Source of the DNA: Burhinus oedicnemus
Taxonomy: Eukaryota; Chordata; Aves; Charadriiformes; Burhinidae
Length of the DNA stretch: 64,000 bases
NCBI GenBank assembly: GCA_008921705.1
Contig: VFFE01007128.1
Span: 1,359,095-1,423,094 of the forward strand
Direction: 5' to 3'
Each line of letters begins with the position of its first letter. Position 1 is the first letter of the stretch. Positions 34,949-47,819 of this stretch are shown one piece after another. A program made the position numbers and the translations under genes. A model generated the notes under the pieces. That model saw only the letters and a program-made list of their open reading frames with translations. It did no database searches and had not been told where the DNA came from.

Positions 34949-37900
34949 ACAGCCTTGTGGGTTGAAAGGCTTCCTGGGTGCCTGCACCATTACCCATTCA
35001 CTGTATGTACTCTAAACGTCCCAAACCATCAACAGACAAATTAGACTCTTATTTCCTGTGACCAGGGAAATGAGCTTAATTATTAAAAAAAAAAAAAAGA
35101 GAGAGAGAGAGAAAAAGATGATGGTCTCTTGCTGGAACACAATTTAAGGAACATGCAGAACAAGGAAACAAACCAAGTGGACGTGTTTGGGTATAATTTC
35201 CCTAATGCATCTCTTCAAAGATGAGCTGTTGATCTGTTTTTTCCTTATATTGAGCACTACGTATTTCTCCTTGCCTTCTTCCTAAAAGTTTTCAACAGTT
35301 TGCCATTTTGTAATTATTTTGTTATCTCCTGTATTTGTAGTACATTAAATCTCTCATTAGTTGTTTATCCATCAGGAATTGGAGATGATTATCACTTTGT
35401 TGCTTTGAATTTATACTTTGATATGGTAATTTGCTGTCTAGATATTATCAATAAGAGCAGGAGGATGCAGCCTGAACACCCTGGCTGTGGTCTGATGAAG
35501 GATTTGTGGCTCTCCTTGTCAGTTCTTTAAACATCGATCTGCCTGTGCAAGGGCTTCTCCTAACCCCCCCATGAATTATGTTGTGGTGCAGGGGGAGAAG
35601 TGATTATTCCAAAACATTACTTCTCAGTCAGTGTCTAAACAGTGTCTACAGCCCGTATGGGAAGGGATGGTAGTAAAGGGCTTGTTTACAGCCCTGAATG
35701 CCCGCTTTCTTTGGAATTTATTAAGCAGTTAAATGGCACAAGTGGTAGTCAGAGCTTGTATTTTATGTCCTGTTGTAATTCAGTTGTAACTCCACTAAAA
35801 GCTTGTCAGCAACCTTTGCTAGTTCATAGCATCTATCTGAAGGAAGAAAAGAAAGCTTGTTTTTCACTATAATTTATTCATTTATTTATTTAATAAAAGG
35901 CTAATGATAGACAGGCCTCCCTGCTAGCAACACGTACCAGAACTATAACTGAGCAGAGGAGTAGCACCAGCGTTTTCTGTTTGCCCAGTCTTTAAGAAGA
36001 TAGCCACATTTATTTTTGCAGGCAACATGAGCAAAATTCAGCCATTTGCTTTAACAAATGTTCACCCCACGGTGAAGGTCCCTGCACTGGCCCTGTAGCT
36101 CATTCTGGTTTAGGAACAAACGAAGCGCGTGGTGGCCCTCCTCACAGCACATCCCCACGAGCCTCTGGCTTTGGGCTCAACCTCACGTTGAATCTGCACT
36201 GCTGCCAGAGGGAAGTCGAGCCCCAGCTAGCACTACGGTTACAGGGGGAGCTTTCTGGATTCAATGCAAGCCTCGACTAAAATAATTAAAGTCCCTTGTC
36301 AGCTGTATGTACAGAATGACACTGTCGCCAAAGCCAAATTCCCATAGTTTTATAGTCCTCAAAACAGGCTGCCAACTGCACCTGAGGCAACATTTCTATG
36401 ACCCTTTGCCACCATTGGCTAAATAAATTCAGAAGCAAGATGATGACAAACATGAAAATTGGAAGCAACCATAAAATTCTGCCTGTTTGTATTTTTCAAG
36501 ACAATTCCTGTTTGTAAAAGTTCCCAGTTCCTGGACTCCTCAGCTCAGCAGCTGCTTGCCTGGTTGCATAGCAACTTTCTCTTCTGCCTCTGCTTGCCAG
36601 AATCAAAAGGCCATGTGTTGCATAAAATAATTAAAGTATTTCTTGGTTCAGAAGGGCTGAAGTTCAAGCAGGCTGGCCAGCACATTGTTCCCTGTGCTGC
36701 TTTCTGACTCCAAACTCTCACCTTGATGACAAGTGATATTCATAGCACTGGAATTACAGACCTATAATTTGCTTTTTTTTGCATCTTTTCAGGGCACAGG
36801 ATGGTCCTTTCTGTCACTGGGCATCTCCTGCTCTGAAACTAAAGATGAAAAAGGCACCTGTACAAGATGATGATCCAGCATAAAGTGGGAGTATCCTGTA
36901 AGAACAGATGTTTTTAGTGGCATCTTGATCAGAAGACCCAAAGCTCTGTTGGTCGTCTGCAGTGAGACACATGATGGCTCTTTGATACTCCATAAAGATG
37001 CAAGACCTGACTGTGACAACAAGCTCCTCTCTGGATGCCAGTCACAAAGGTGAAGGCAGTCAACTCTGAAGCCCATGAAGTACACAGACAAGCCTGGGCT
37101 TACAGCCCTGGCATGGCCAGCGTGCAGGGTGTCATAGCCAGATGACAGCCCATCAAAATATTACTGACACAGCTTTTGTTGATTTGGTTGGCTTTAGGAC
37201 AAGACTGGTTGTATTTCAGCACGTGGCTGAAGCACAGTCAGCTCTCAGGGTGCCTCACTGGCTCCTTGCAGGGCTGTGTTCTGGGAGGTTGGTGGGCCAA
37301 CACCATTTTGATGATCTTTCATGTATTTCTGTGTACCTGCACGTTTCCTCCTGGGGCTGTACCCCAACAGTGGACATGGCCTTTCTGGAACAGAGAGACC
37401 CAAGCTGTGCCCCTAGTCACTGCTCTGTTTTATGCTTTGTCTGTAAAACTGGTAAGGGTAGACAATTATCCCAAATGCTTCCCAGCTGTCGCAAGAACAG
37501 CCATCCTTAGGAGCAGTCCAACATTCAATAGAAAAAAAGATCACACTAAAAAGAGACTTTTTTACAGGATGTTTAGGGCAAAAACCTGCACAAACATAAA
37601 ATGACAAATGACTGCCTTTGATGGGAATATGCAGATGTATCCGTGCAAGGACCCAGCCCTGCTGTCCTGTTTTCCTGCTTTTCCTGGGAAACGGGTCCAT
37701 GGTTTTAACAGAGTCATACTCTCATTTAATTGGTCTTACAATTAAAACTTTCCCACATATTTTTTGCATCTCATAATTTGCAGAGCGCAATATCAGCAGA
37801 AAGGAAATCACAGTGAATGGTAATTCCATCCCCGTGGACCAAGTCTGAGTCGCCTGGCCAATCCAGTCTGGTCCTCGCTATGCTTTTGGGCCAGGCCATC

Positions 37901-38052
37901 CATCACCACCGCCGGTGTTTGCTGCCAAGTGGCAAAGAAAAGCTCTGGCCTAGCAAGCAACCATAAGAGCTCACATCAGCCACGGTCAATCCTCACCGCT
38001 TCGTGTGAGGTCAGCTGGCAAATACGGCTTCCCGTGCTGTGGACATGAGCAA
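34949..38052. other. non-coding stretch
   Basis: Contains an A14 run followed by a GA microsatellite (35085-35112). Two overlapping plus-strand frames of 122 and 142 codons at 37142-37604 cover the same bases in different registers and are probably chance. No gene or RNA is recognised. Confidence 0.5.
35085..35112. repeat. A14 followed by (GA)7
   Basis: A homopolymer 35085-35098 joined to seven GA units 35099-35112. A simple repeat that is likely length-polymorphic. Confidence 0.92.
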
Positions 38053-38120
38053 CACACAAAACCTCAGCAGTTCAGTGAAAGCTTCACACAAAACCTCAGC
38101 AGTTCAGTGAAAGCTTCACA
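38053..38120. repeat. exact tandem duplication, 32 bp unit x2
   Basis: The unit 38054-38085 (ACACAAAACCTCAGCAGTTC and twelve more) is repeated without any difference at 38086-38117. The periodicity extends one base to the left and three to the right. The absence of mismatches suggests a recent event. Confidence 0.95.
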
Positions 38121-39629
38121 GTGGATCAGCCAAAGTGCCCGGCATGCAGCTTCTGAGCATCTGGCCTTTCCCTACCAGCCGAGCCAGAATTGCCTCCTTT
38201 CTTCCCCTTGCAAAACTCTGCACCCCCGAGTTCTTCCCTCTGGGTCCAAACTGCTTGCTCAGACATAACCCACCAGAGGACAATCAGCCCTATCTTACAT
38301 CTACCCATATCCCCTGGTGCAGGTCCTGCACCAGCTTGAGAGGAGTCAGGCTTAATCTACATCACCTTGAACGAAAGGAGAAAATCTGGCTATTTTCATC
38401 ATCCATCCCTTTACCTAGCACAAGCTGCTTACCTTGCTGGAAACATGTTGAAATCCCAGATTTAAAACATGTAGGAGCTTCCAAAGATGAGTCCAGTGCT
38501 GGATTTGATCTGAAATGTGCAATGAAGAAAAAAAAAAGGCAAAAGCTCAGAGCTTTCTTCTTAGTCTGTAGACACCACTAAAATACACATTTTTGAAGAC
38601 TGTTTGCATTAGTTTCACTGTAATTTTTTTGCTTTTTTGGACATGAAAGAGGTGTAAAAACTTTATAAAAACAAGATCCACAAGAACTGCTGCTTGCAAA
38701 CATCCTCCTCACTATTTTCCTTTATTGATGAGGAAACAGAAAATGCACACAGAGCACCAGAAAACTGAATTGTCAGTTGTAATTATGTCTACTTACTTTG
38801 ACAGAAAATGTAAAGAACTCTTTTAGATTTTTAGTGTAGACAGAGTAAAAAATTAAAATCATTAATCTATTATCTTACATCAAATTACAAGAAAATTAAA
38901 TGAGAACATTTTTTTCATAATGAATTCAGATATATAGTGCTCAGAAATCCACTGCACCAAGATTTTTATACATATGTAAGTATGTAGGGAAAAGGAGATC
39001 AGCGTTATTCACAGGCACAGGTTCTGTGGACAGGAGCACGCACCTGGTTAGTGGCCCAATGCCCTCTGACAAGCCCTGCCCTTAATGCTAATACACAACG
39101 AATTAATCTCCTTCATAAACGCCCCGAACTCATAGTGTAATGTGGCTGCTGGGAAGTGAAAAGGAGGTAATGGAAAGACCAAAGTTCAGCCACACAGTCC
39201 TGATTTTGAGTGCCTGCAGTTTGCACAACCACCCACAGGTGCCCCAGGTTTCCTTTCCTGCATCTCAGTTCAGTTCCCTGGGGCTTGAGGGCTCTTCAGT
39301 GTTTCTTGAAAAAAGACCAGCTGCAGTATAGCAGCATCAATCTATTAGCCAAAAGTAGGTGGTGCCTCTGGGGAGTATGCATAGATCTTTTTTCCTCCTA
39401 TCAGAAAAGAAAAAAAAAAAAAAAAGAGTAAACATATGCATGTTGTGTACTTGGTCAGCAAAGCTGCATTAAAATAGGTAACATTAAGAATACAAATATT
39501 TACAACCCAGCTAAGGAGCAGGGAGTACCATGTATCATCCCACACCTTCCCAAACATCTCTTCTGCCCTCATTTTACTTCAAACGGGAGTGCTCAGATTG
39601 GAAGGCAAAGCCCCAAGAAGCAGCACTCA
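38121..39629. other. non-coding stretch
   Basis: A 148-codon frame (38135-38581) covers moderately GC-rich sequence on the plus strand with no recognised domain. 38580-38990 is AT-rich. An A15 run lies at 39411-39425. Nothing else is identified. Confidence 0.5.
39411..39425. repeat. A15 homopolymer
   Basis: Fifteen A preceded by AGAAAAG. No retroposon is attached. Confidence 0.9.
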
Positions 39630-39935
39630 GAGTTAGCACAAGGCCTTCTGAGAAGGACGCACCAGCTGAAGCTGGGAAACAGGGCCGAGACCTCGCAAAC
39701 ATGGAAGGAAGAAAGGGCTTTTCATCTAAATCCAAACAGAGGGGTTTCGATCAGTTCCATGCTGGATTGGATTTTTATGCTCGGCGGGGACAGGCGTCTC
39801 AGCCCTCGGGCACACGGCGATGTGAACATCCAAAGCAGCAAAGCGAGCTGTCACCTCCTGCGACGCCACCGCGAGCACAGGCACCTGCCTGCTCCTGCCT
39901 CCGACCCCCTCCCCGGGGTCTCTCAGGATCATGTT
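39630..39935. promoter_or_regulatory. CpG-dense patch
   Basis: About 13 CpG dinucleotides occur between 39775 and 39920 by eye, in GC-rich sequence flanked by AT-rich DNA. A 172-codon plus-strand frame (39530-40048) and shorter frames on both strands overlap it. The plus frame reads TRPSEKDAPAEAGKQGRDLA near its start and then becomes Ser/Pro/Arg-rich. I recognise no protein. It could be an unmethylated regulatory element or a GC-rich exon. Confidence 0.22.
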
Positions 39936-41665
39936 TCAAGGGGAATTACATCTTTGGCATTTTGCTCATTTTGCATTCTTTCTTTTCGATTCTGTATTAC
40001 TATGAGCAACCACCAGTTGCTTGCAGTTTTGTTGTGTTGTTTGTTTAGGTTTTTTTTTAAATTTAGCACATAATTCAAGTCTTTATACATTGATGTTTAA
40101 CTACACCCAGGTCACCTCCTCTCAGGTGGGGAGAGGGAGGCCTTCAGCCCCTACTCCCCTCTACATTAGAAAAGGGAGAAGTTGCATGATGCGGGGTGAT
40201 TGCCTCTTCCCTTAGAAATACCCAGGGGTGGGTGGAAACTTGAAAGGACAACTGCTTACTTTGCCTTTTCTGCTACCATTTCCCCTCACACACCACAACA
40301 AATTCCAGGGAAAAAAGTACTCTCAAGCTCATCAATCCCATAAACACATCTTCAACCTTGTAAAGATTAAATTTGAAGAGGGAAAGGGCACAGACAGGTC
40401 ACCTACCCACCTTACAGCAGAAGCAAAGCTTCTGGCAAAAGCCCAGCTGTGCGTGGACCGAGAACAACCAGCATCCAAGAGTAGTAATTTGAGATACTAA
40501 TTGATGCACAGGTACCTTCTCAACTCCTCTAACATATCTTTCTAAATAACATCTGGAGACCAAGGCATATATTTGTGCAGGGTATTACTAATATGCAATT
40601 TATATGTACGCGTGTGAATCTAAATACATGTGCTAATTAGCAAGTATTGATTTTAGAGGGAATTAGATATCTAAACATTTTTTAAAATCTGGCTTCAGCT
40701 GCAGGGTGTAGCTATACACTGTTCCGAATATTTAGCAATGCATAAAAAGGCTGGTTCCTGACCACCCTGAGGACACAGAGATGATTAAAGATTATCCCAG
40801 AAACAGTTTGTTCCATTAAAAGCCAATATGCTCCAAAAGATTCTTTCCACCCACATTTCTTCCCAACTGTCTGTCACCCATAGAGTGTATGTGCTCACAC
40901 AGAGCGTGCAGGAGGCAGGTTGCAGTTTCTTGAGAGCTCAGCATTTAGATGGAACAGTTATAAAATTCTTCAGTCATCCTTCCAACTTTAAAAAAAAAAA
41001 GTAAAAAAAAAGTTAAAAAATACAAATATCTTTCCTCTCCCTACAAAGCTTCCCCACCCAACAAAGGCGTTGGTGCCCAAGTGCCGCTGTGCCCATCCTC
41101 TCGGCTGCAGAGGACCTGCTGTCCCCATGCGCTCCTGGGCTTCCCATGCCCTCGAGCTCCCCGTGGGCACAAGAGCTATTCAAAGGGATTCGGGGGAGTA
41201 CAGCCACAGTCTGCTCTCGGTCACTGCCTCAGGGGATGCAAGGATGTATTTCCTCCATGCATTGTATATCACTTTGGAAATTACATGCCATCTGATGGGG
41301 ATTTACAGGCAGCCAGGATGTTTCACTCGTATTGTGAATTTGCCTTAAATCTTCCTGTTATTTCATATAAATGCTAGCATGATCTAGTCTGAAAGACGTG
41401 CTACAGCTCTTGCTGGTTAGGCCAGCTGTGCTGAAATAAAGCAGCCCACAGCAGACAGAGGTGGTGAGACACTCAGGCTAAAGAAACGGTGAAAAAATCC
41501 TAAACTTTGGCTCTTCAGCTGGGTAAAAACCATCACTGAGCAATTTGTATTGGCCCAATGTTCTTAGATGAGCAACTCCTTCGTGCACACAGCCTTGTCT
41601 GAGGAAGAAAAGGGGTTGTTATTCTAAGAAAAAACACTGTATTCTCTTTCTCACCCTCCCCTCAG
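39936..41665. other. non-coding stretch
   Basis: Mostly AT-rich, with a GC-richer segment at 41040-41180 that carries three overlapping plus-strand frames and is hence uninformative. A-rich low complexity lies at 40988-41022. No gene or RNA is recognised. Confidence 0.5.
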
Positions 41666-41835
41666 GCTCATCCTGGAGTGGAGCTGCCGGGTTATGGCTG
41701 CTCAGCATCCGAAGCCGTTCAGGCTCTGGGCAGCAAGTCGAGCTCGGTTCCTGCTGCCGCTGCCTTGCTGAACCCCCTAAAAACCCCTCAGAGAGCAGCG
41801 CAGAGCCACCACCCGGCTTTGCCATCCAAACACAG
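41666..41835 (+). other. candidate internal exon, unidentified
   Basis: One of the best acceptors in the window, TTCTCTTTCTCACCCTCCCC then TCAG|G, precedes 170 bases and a donor ACACAG|GTGCGA. Frame 1 is open throughout (AHPGVELPGYGCSASEAVQA, then Ser/Ala/Pro-rich) and closes with TAA five codons into the putative intron, as expected past a real exon end. Frame 3 is also open and runs on, and the minus strand is open too, so open-frame evidence is weak in this GC-rich segment. Gene unknown. It may be coding, a lncRNA exon or a pseudo-exon. Confidence 0.3.
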
Positions 41836-44317
41836 GTGCGATGGCTAAATGGGCAGTTCAGTGGGCTTTCCCCTTCGTGCCTGGCTCTGAGCTCCCGCGG
41901 TGTGCAGGACCACTCATCAGAAATGAAACACTGGGTGAGCACTAGAATTTCCCTCTTTTTTTTCTTTAATGAATGCAACAATACCAGCACAGTTATGATA
42001 AAAGGTTCCCTCTGGCGAAAGGATCATAAAATAGGAACATGATAAACCCTTTGTCTGCTCAGAGTTGTATATTGTTTCTGGCATTTTTATTTTTTTAAAG
42101 TTCCACTCCAAAGTACGTAAACTTGGCTCAGAGCTTATGGAAATTAGCTTATTGATCTTGAACAGGATTTGCTCCTGTCAAATGTTCATTGCAGCTCCTC
42201 CCACTTCATACTTTTGGAAATACACATGAAAATAGCCACAGAAAAGCAAAGATTTCTCATGCCATTGCCCCTGTCATCTCCTTAGGGCAAGAAGCGGTCC
42301 TGCTCACCTTCTTTTGATCATCTTTCCACAAAAAGTATCAGTTTCAGCTTTCCATTCCCCACTGAGTACTATACTGGCAATGCAAGATGACACAAGAACA
42401 GGAAAGTTTGGCAGGGCTTTGCTGTACAAGAATCATCATTTGGAGGGACATCAATATAAGATCATCAGTTCTCACAGGTTTAAATACATTTTTAAAAATA
42501 AAGCCTAAGGAATAGCAGCGCGGTCAGGTCAAATCTCTGGTCCTCAGAAGGTGCTGTTGTTTTCATCCTGACCCGAGCGCCGTGGCCGCCAGCCTGAGCC
42601 TCCCCTCCGGACAGGGCTCCTCGCCGAGCAGGGGCTCTGCCTCCCCCCAGCACAGAGCGGCCTTCATTTTTCCATCCATTTCTCAGAAAAGAAAAACAAT
42701 GAGAAATCAGTTTACAGCCAGAGGAGGGATGGTGAAAGCTGGTGCTGCCCATACAGCTGGAAATCGGGGCTGCATGAAGAAGCGCAACGGCAGGAGAAAA
42801 GGAACCTTTTCTGTCGGGGTGGGCACAGGCTTTCCTAGCATTTTCTCTGCACCTGATAACTTAAAATATGAGTGACAGCAGTGGTCTAAATACAACCTCG
42901 TAACACGCACCACAGAACATGCCAGTGCTCCTCCACCAGAAAGATTTCCTGCGTTTAGACTGTTTGAAGCCTCCCTGGGGGTGCCATTTCATGGTGACAG
43001 CATATCTGTGGTTCCTGCATACTCTTCAGGGAAGTGCTGTATATAGTGCTATTCTTCTGAATATTTAAGGAAAAAAAAAAAAATTCAACACAAAATCTTC
43101 AAAACAGTCCCCCAAACAGTTTATGAGCCTCTGGCTTTAGCAGAACACAGGAATCAATCCCCAAACAAAATGGTAACACTGAAGGCTGCTTGACACCAGA
43201 CTGTATTTAGAGAGTGAAAGGAAAGTGCTCTGATTTTTAGAGCACTGAAGAATATGGGGGAAAAGAATTAGGGCCATTGAAAGCTGTGGGAGATCAGCAC
43301 TTCTGAAAAACAGCCGTTTTATTGCAGTTAGGGTTATTACATTAATATTCAGCCTTCAGGCCTACATTTTGTCAGCCTGTAAATAAATCGTGTCTGTTAG
43401 CAGTGCTCCCACCCCGCAGTGATGCTGTGCAATCAGAAGCGGGTCTGTGCGCTGAGCTGGTGGTGCGGCACCCAGACCAGCCGCTGAGCGGAAACGGCTG
43501 TACGCTCACACCATAAAACCACCACATTGCTTTCAAATAGCTCTTCATTACATACATTAAAAAAGACAACTATTTGATCAGCTGCCATAATTGTCAGGCA
43601 GGTAGAAGGTTGTAACGTCCCCCAGACCGATGGCCCACCTCGTGAGAGGTACCCGCACACGTCGGTGTCTGCCAGGGCTCTGCTTTGCAGCTCAGGCAGC
43701 AGCTGGTGGCCTCGCTAGCACCACCGCTTCCTACGCCCACGTTTCCAAAAGTATGATTAAAAGTACAATTAAACGCTAGCAGCCAAATCCTGCCACTCAG
43801 GGAAGTGGCAGGCAGTAGCAAAATGGCAACATGCTGCTTGGCTTCAGGATAAATTAGTGTTATGGCACTCCGGCCTTTCTGAAAGTGTAAAGATTTGATA
43901 ATTTTGTGTTTTGCTTTTGCTTCTCTTGGTCACTTTAGATTTCAGTGTATAACAGTTGTAAACCATACAATTGCATTACAAGATGTTGACTACTATTTGA
44001 TAAAATATTCATCAAAGGAAAGCAGTAAAACAACAGAGCTTCAGAAATATTTTCCTTGACAATCCTTGAAAACAAAGAAAGGCAAAACAGAATTATTAAT
44101 TAACAATAATAGAATTCTCAAGAGAACAGAAACCAGACTTTTGTTCTGAAATCCTATTTGTTTGTATCTTATAAAGTCAGATTTTAAGAGGAATGTTTTC
44201 ACAGCAAACTTAAAGTGAATTGTGGTTTACATTTATGAGGCATAAAAATTAATAGACTTTTTTTATGAGCGTCTTTGCATGCTCAGTCACAAGAATTTTT
44301 ATATCATCTCATTGTAG
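41836..44317. other. non-coding stretch with two CpG-dense spots
   Basis: GC-rich, CpG-containing sequence lies at about 42555-42665 and 43420-43740 (roughly ten CpG between 43610 and 43745). Overlapping short frames on both strands there reflect composition. An A13 run lies at 43071-43083. The remainder is AT-rich with no recognised element. Confidence 0.5.
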
Positions 44318-44449
44318 AAATGGAAACAATTAAGCAAAGTGGTGCCACATCTGAAGAGTTACTATGGCTCACTGAGGACAGGGCTGTGGCAGGGGAGCTC
44401 CCCATGGATCTGACTCTGCCCTGGGAGCCAGGCATGGCTTGCACTGAAG
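44318..44449 (+). other. candidate internal exon, unidentified
   Basis: An acceptor-like TTTTTATATCATCTCATTGTAG precedes 132 bases (44 codons, phase 1 at both ends) and a good donor, TGAAG|GTAAAG. The frame is open: METIKQSGATSEELLWLTED, then RAVAGELPMDLTLPWEP and a short tail. It has acidic, protein-like composition and stops eight codons into the putative intron. I do not recognise the product. The start (GTAGAAATGGAAACAATTAA) also loosely resembles the reverse-complement MIR segment, so an exapted or decayed SINE is a rival explanation. Confidence 0.25.
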
Positions 44450-47400
44450 GTAAAGGAGGTTTTCACCAGAACTAAAAGTGGCTTTACCTGCCCGCAGTGA
44501 CCATTAATGGAGCAGCTGTGTAAGCTGGTGTGAGGCAGCACCCTCGGTTTTCCAAGGGTAGGATCTGGGTCTGCAGCAGCTGGGGTGCAGTTAAGAGAAT
44601 GCAGAGACGGGGCAGGGAAAAACCCAATTAGCAGGATGTGTTGCACCTTTGCGGATGGGAGGGAACCGCAAACAGGGCAGGACACAACCTCTAATTATAT
44701 AAACCCTAATAACTGAGTCTTTAGGTCCCCATGAGGCTGTAAACTAGTCCTATTGTCAATATCATGCCCAAGTGACAGAGAACAAAATGTTTGAAGTTAA
44801 ACAACTTGCTCTTATCAAGAAGAGGAGGCTGGGAGATCTGCATTTTAAACAGCATAAAGAACAAGTCCCACATAGTGCTGAGCATCTTTGGTCTTCAGTA
44901 AAGCAAAAACCTTCTGGAAAAGGCCTGAAGATCAACCGCATTTCTTACCATTCTTTCCTACAGCAGCACTCTTCCTATAGCAGGGGCCCAGTGTTGGCGT
45001 ATTTGGTTTGGGGTTTTTTTTGTTTGTTTGTGTTTTTTAAGTCTACCAATACTGTATAAAGGTATACCAAATCTTACCTAAAAGCAGCTCAAAATCATCT
45101 GCTACAAGTACCAACCATGGCTTCATCATTAACTTGCATAAAATCACTCTTGTTTTTGAAAGCTGTAAGCTAGTTCCTGTGAGCTTTGGTGAGCTGTATT
45201 TACTGAAGTTGAAAACTAAAGTATCCATTTTCAGAATAACAAGCCAATATTCCATTGCAATAAGTGTTGCTTTCTGCTGTTTGGTTTTTGTTTGGGTTGG
45301 TTTTTTTTTTAATGGACATTTATGAAATAACAGTGCCCTTTGATTATCTAATACTCCAAAATGAAAAATGCATTCATTTTGAGCTACGATGGACAGGGAG
45401 AAACAGGCAAAGTGGAAGGCCAAAGGAAAGATCTCCACATAAATAACTGCGTTAGTATTGTACAATTTAGGGCGAGTCCTAACGAAAATCTAATCAAAGG
45501 CAGCTTTATAGAGGTGAAGTAAAATCAGCACACATATAAGTAAAACGAAGTCACCAGTCGTTTTAACAGTAACAGTCCACAACCTCTCCTGACATTGTTT
45601 CCAGGAATGATATTTATAAATTGGCCCTGTTCTCTGTCCATAGGAAGGGGGAAGAAGGGCAGATGTGCTCTGATGTGCCTATTAACTCTTCTGTTTTGGA
45701 GAAGGGGGAATACCAAGGGAATAGACACGGCAGTAATTTTTCTTCCCTTTTGCAACACAAAATAGCCATTTTTAGCATTTCACTTCTGCTTTTCTGAGGA
45801 ATAATTTTAAAAGCTCACCATTTTTCTACTGATTTTAAAACATTGTCTGTGCTTCACAGAAACAGTAGAAGGGCCCCAGTCATCAGTCTCTATTCACAGA
45901 AGTATCTCTGGACTCTTGCAATGTGTTCATTTTCTTCCCAAATAGAATATAATTTTGTTTTCATCATTAATTATACAGCCTGGGTTTTGTTTTCCTTTTT
46001 CTGTCCTGCATCAAGTATCTTTAATTTTCCATAATTTGCTATCTTCCTGGCAGTCTTTCTAATAATCCCAGGAGAGGTACCTCATTAATTGCTTTCACTG
46101 TATGGATTTTGATACCCTTCCTCCAAACTCATTTGAATTAATCCTGCTCCTGCATCCTCTTGTTAAGTGATAGAAATCAAATACATATCAATTATCCCAA
46201 ATGTAATTTGCCCGGTTGTAGCTCTGATTATAGACACGAGCCATTTGAATTCCTTTTGACACCAACCCAGATGCAACCACAGCCAGAAGAGCCTTTGACC
46301 ATGGGCAGAATGAAAGACACACAGAATCAGCATTTTTTCAAGGTTGGGACCACTGGACAAAAAAAACCCCAAAACAACCACAAAAAAAACTCTAAACAAA
46401 GCCACATCCAGATAAAGAAACAAAAAACTCGCACTTACTCGCACTCTGCAAGATGAACAGATAACAGTGTCTTACCCCCGATTTTCAGTAGCCTTAAGGC
46501 TGGTTCCCAGCCTTGCACAAGGCTGTTTCTCCAGCACACTGTAATGAGCTAGCAGGCACAACTCCTCTTGAGTTTGATTCCCTCACACAGAGAGCTCCCA
46601 GCTGACCACTGCCTACACAACTGCTGAACAGACCCACGTCGGCAGCACTTGTAATCACAGGTTCTCACACAGAAATGGTCCCTGCAACCATTCAGGAGAT
46701 GGACCTTACAAAGCACCTGGGGTGTGCACCACTATGGTCCTGACTCTCTTCTCACAAGGGCATCAATCTGGAGTAGCTTCCATCAGGAGAGATATTTCAA
46801 TACTAGAAAAGAATGAGATATCTTACATCAATCTTAATCTCTATATATGACTCAAATACAAGTGACTTTGCATTTCTCCATATATTACCTACTTGCTTAG
46901 CTCTTTGCATTTATGGGGGTTATCATCAAAAAGTCAGGTTGCATCAACCATCCCCTGCTATCCCATTTTTTCCCAATGTCAGAAACAAACCTAACGGTCT
47001 TTGCTTACCTTGCATCTGTAGTGTTGAAATGCAATTCATTGTAGCCTACACCTAAATATTGGGCTGAAAGTTTAGTATGAGTTTCTTCAATCGTATTGGC
47101 TCCGCTCCATTAAGCCGGCATTAGGGCAGTGTCAGCAGGTAACACTGCTGCTGTCAGGCACTGCCATCTTAACACCCAGAGTACAAAACTTATCCAAAAT
47201 TAGACTGATGTCTAAGACAGAAGTCAAAACAGTCCACCTTAGCATTTTCTGAGACATGTCATGCTACTGTAAATTATCTCCCTCTGTATTATTTGCAGTG
47301 CAGTTTTCCAATAATAAATAACATAACTTTACAAATTTAATTAAAGTCCATATGCTAAGTGCCCCTAGAAGTGCACCAACACTGGTTATCTGCCAAATCA

Positions 47401-47819
47401 GAGAGGAAATGGTCCCTTCCCCATTCTTGACATCTCCCAGTTCACCAGGTGCTACAATCTTCTACTCAGCCATGCTGTGTGTATATAACATGGCATTTGT
47501 TTTTCTTCTTTCCTAGTCAAATGTTCAACTTAACTGGTCATAAAAAAAAAGGCACCAAACAAAGAGAAATTTATGTTGTTGGAAATTTCACTCTGTTATT
47601 TCTTAACTTGGGGTGCATTGACTGCCTAGATGGATATTAAAACTATCTAAGGCAGGAAAGTACTGTAGGTGCTCTAAATTGCATATAGGGCACCTCATGA
47701 AAAAGAAAGAAATATCAGCCATCCTCCTCACAGTCACTCCTAGCTCAAAATGCAGACTGAAGCCTGAAAACCTCCCCTGAGAAGTTTCACAAGTGCCATA
47801 AAGCAGAAGGTCTGACGTC
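44450..47819. other. non-coding stretch
   Basis: AT-rich, with a 140-codon minus-strand frame at 45043-45465 that includes a Lys-rich run from a poly-T tract and looks spurious. 44790-44850 faintly resembles reverse-complement MIR sequence but is too diverged to call. Nothing else is recognised. Confidence 0.5.

Noticed and set aside
37142..37604. Two overlapping plus-strand frames of 122 and 142 codons
   Set aside because: They cover the same DNA in different registers, Cys/Phe/Trp content is high, and no domain is seen. Chance open frames.
38053..38120. Two repeat units considered as a CRISPR-like array
   Set aside because: The units are directly adjacent with no spacers, only two copies exist, and the genome is eukaryotic.
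41619..41990. 123-codon minus-strand frame
   Set aside because: It overlaps the plus-strand candidate exon in a GC-rich segment where several frames are open. It includes a Lys run encoded by a T-rich tract.
44790..44850. GAAGTTAAACAACTTGCTC..., loosely like reverse-complement MIR
   Set aside because: Too short and diverged to separate from chance by eye.
45043..45465. 140-codon minus-strand frame
   Set aside because: It contains a Lys/Thr-rich run from a poly-T tract, no domain and no splice or promoter context.
46319..46360. ACACAGAATCAGC...GGTTGGGACCAC, resembling the start of a CR1-type bird retroposon end
   Set aside because: Only a short loose match, with no following CR1 sequence and no typical 8-base terminal repeats.
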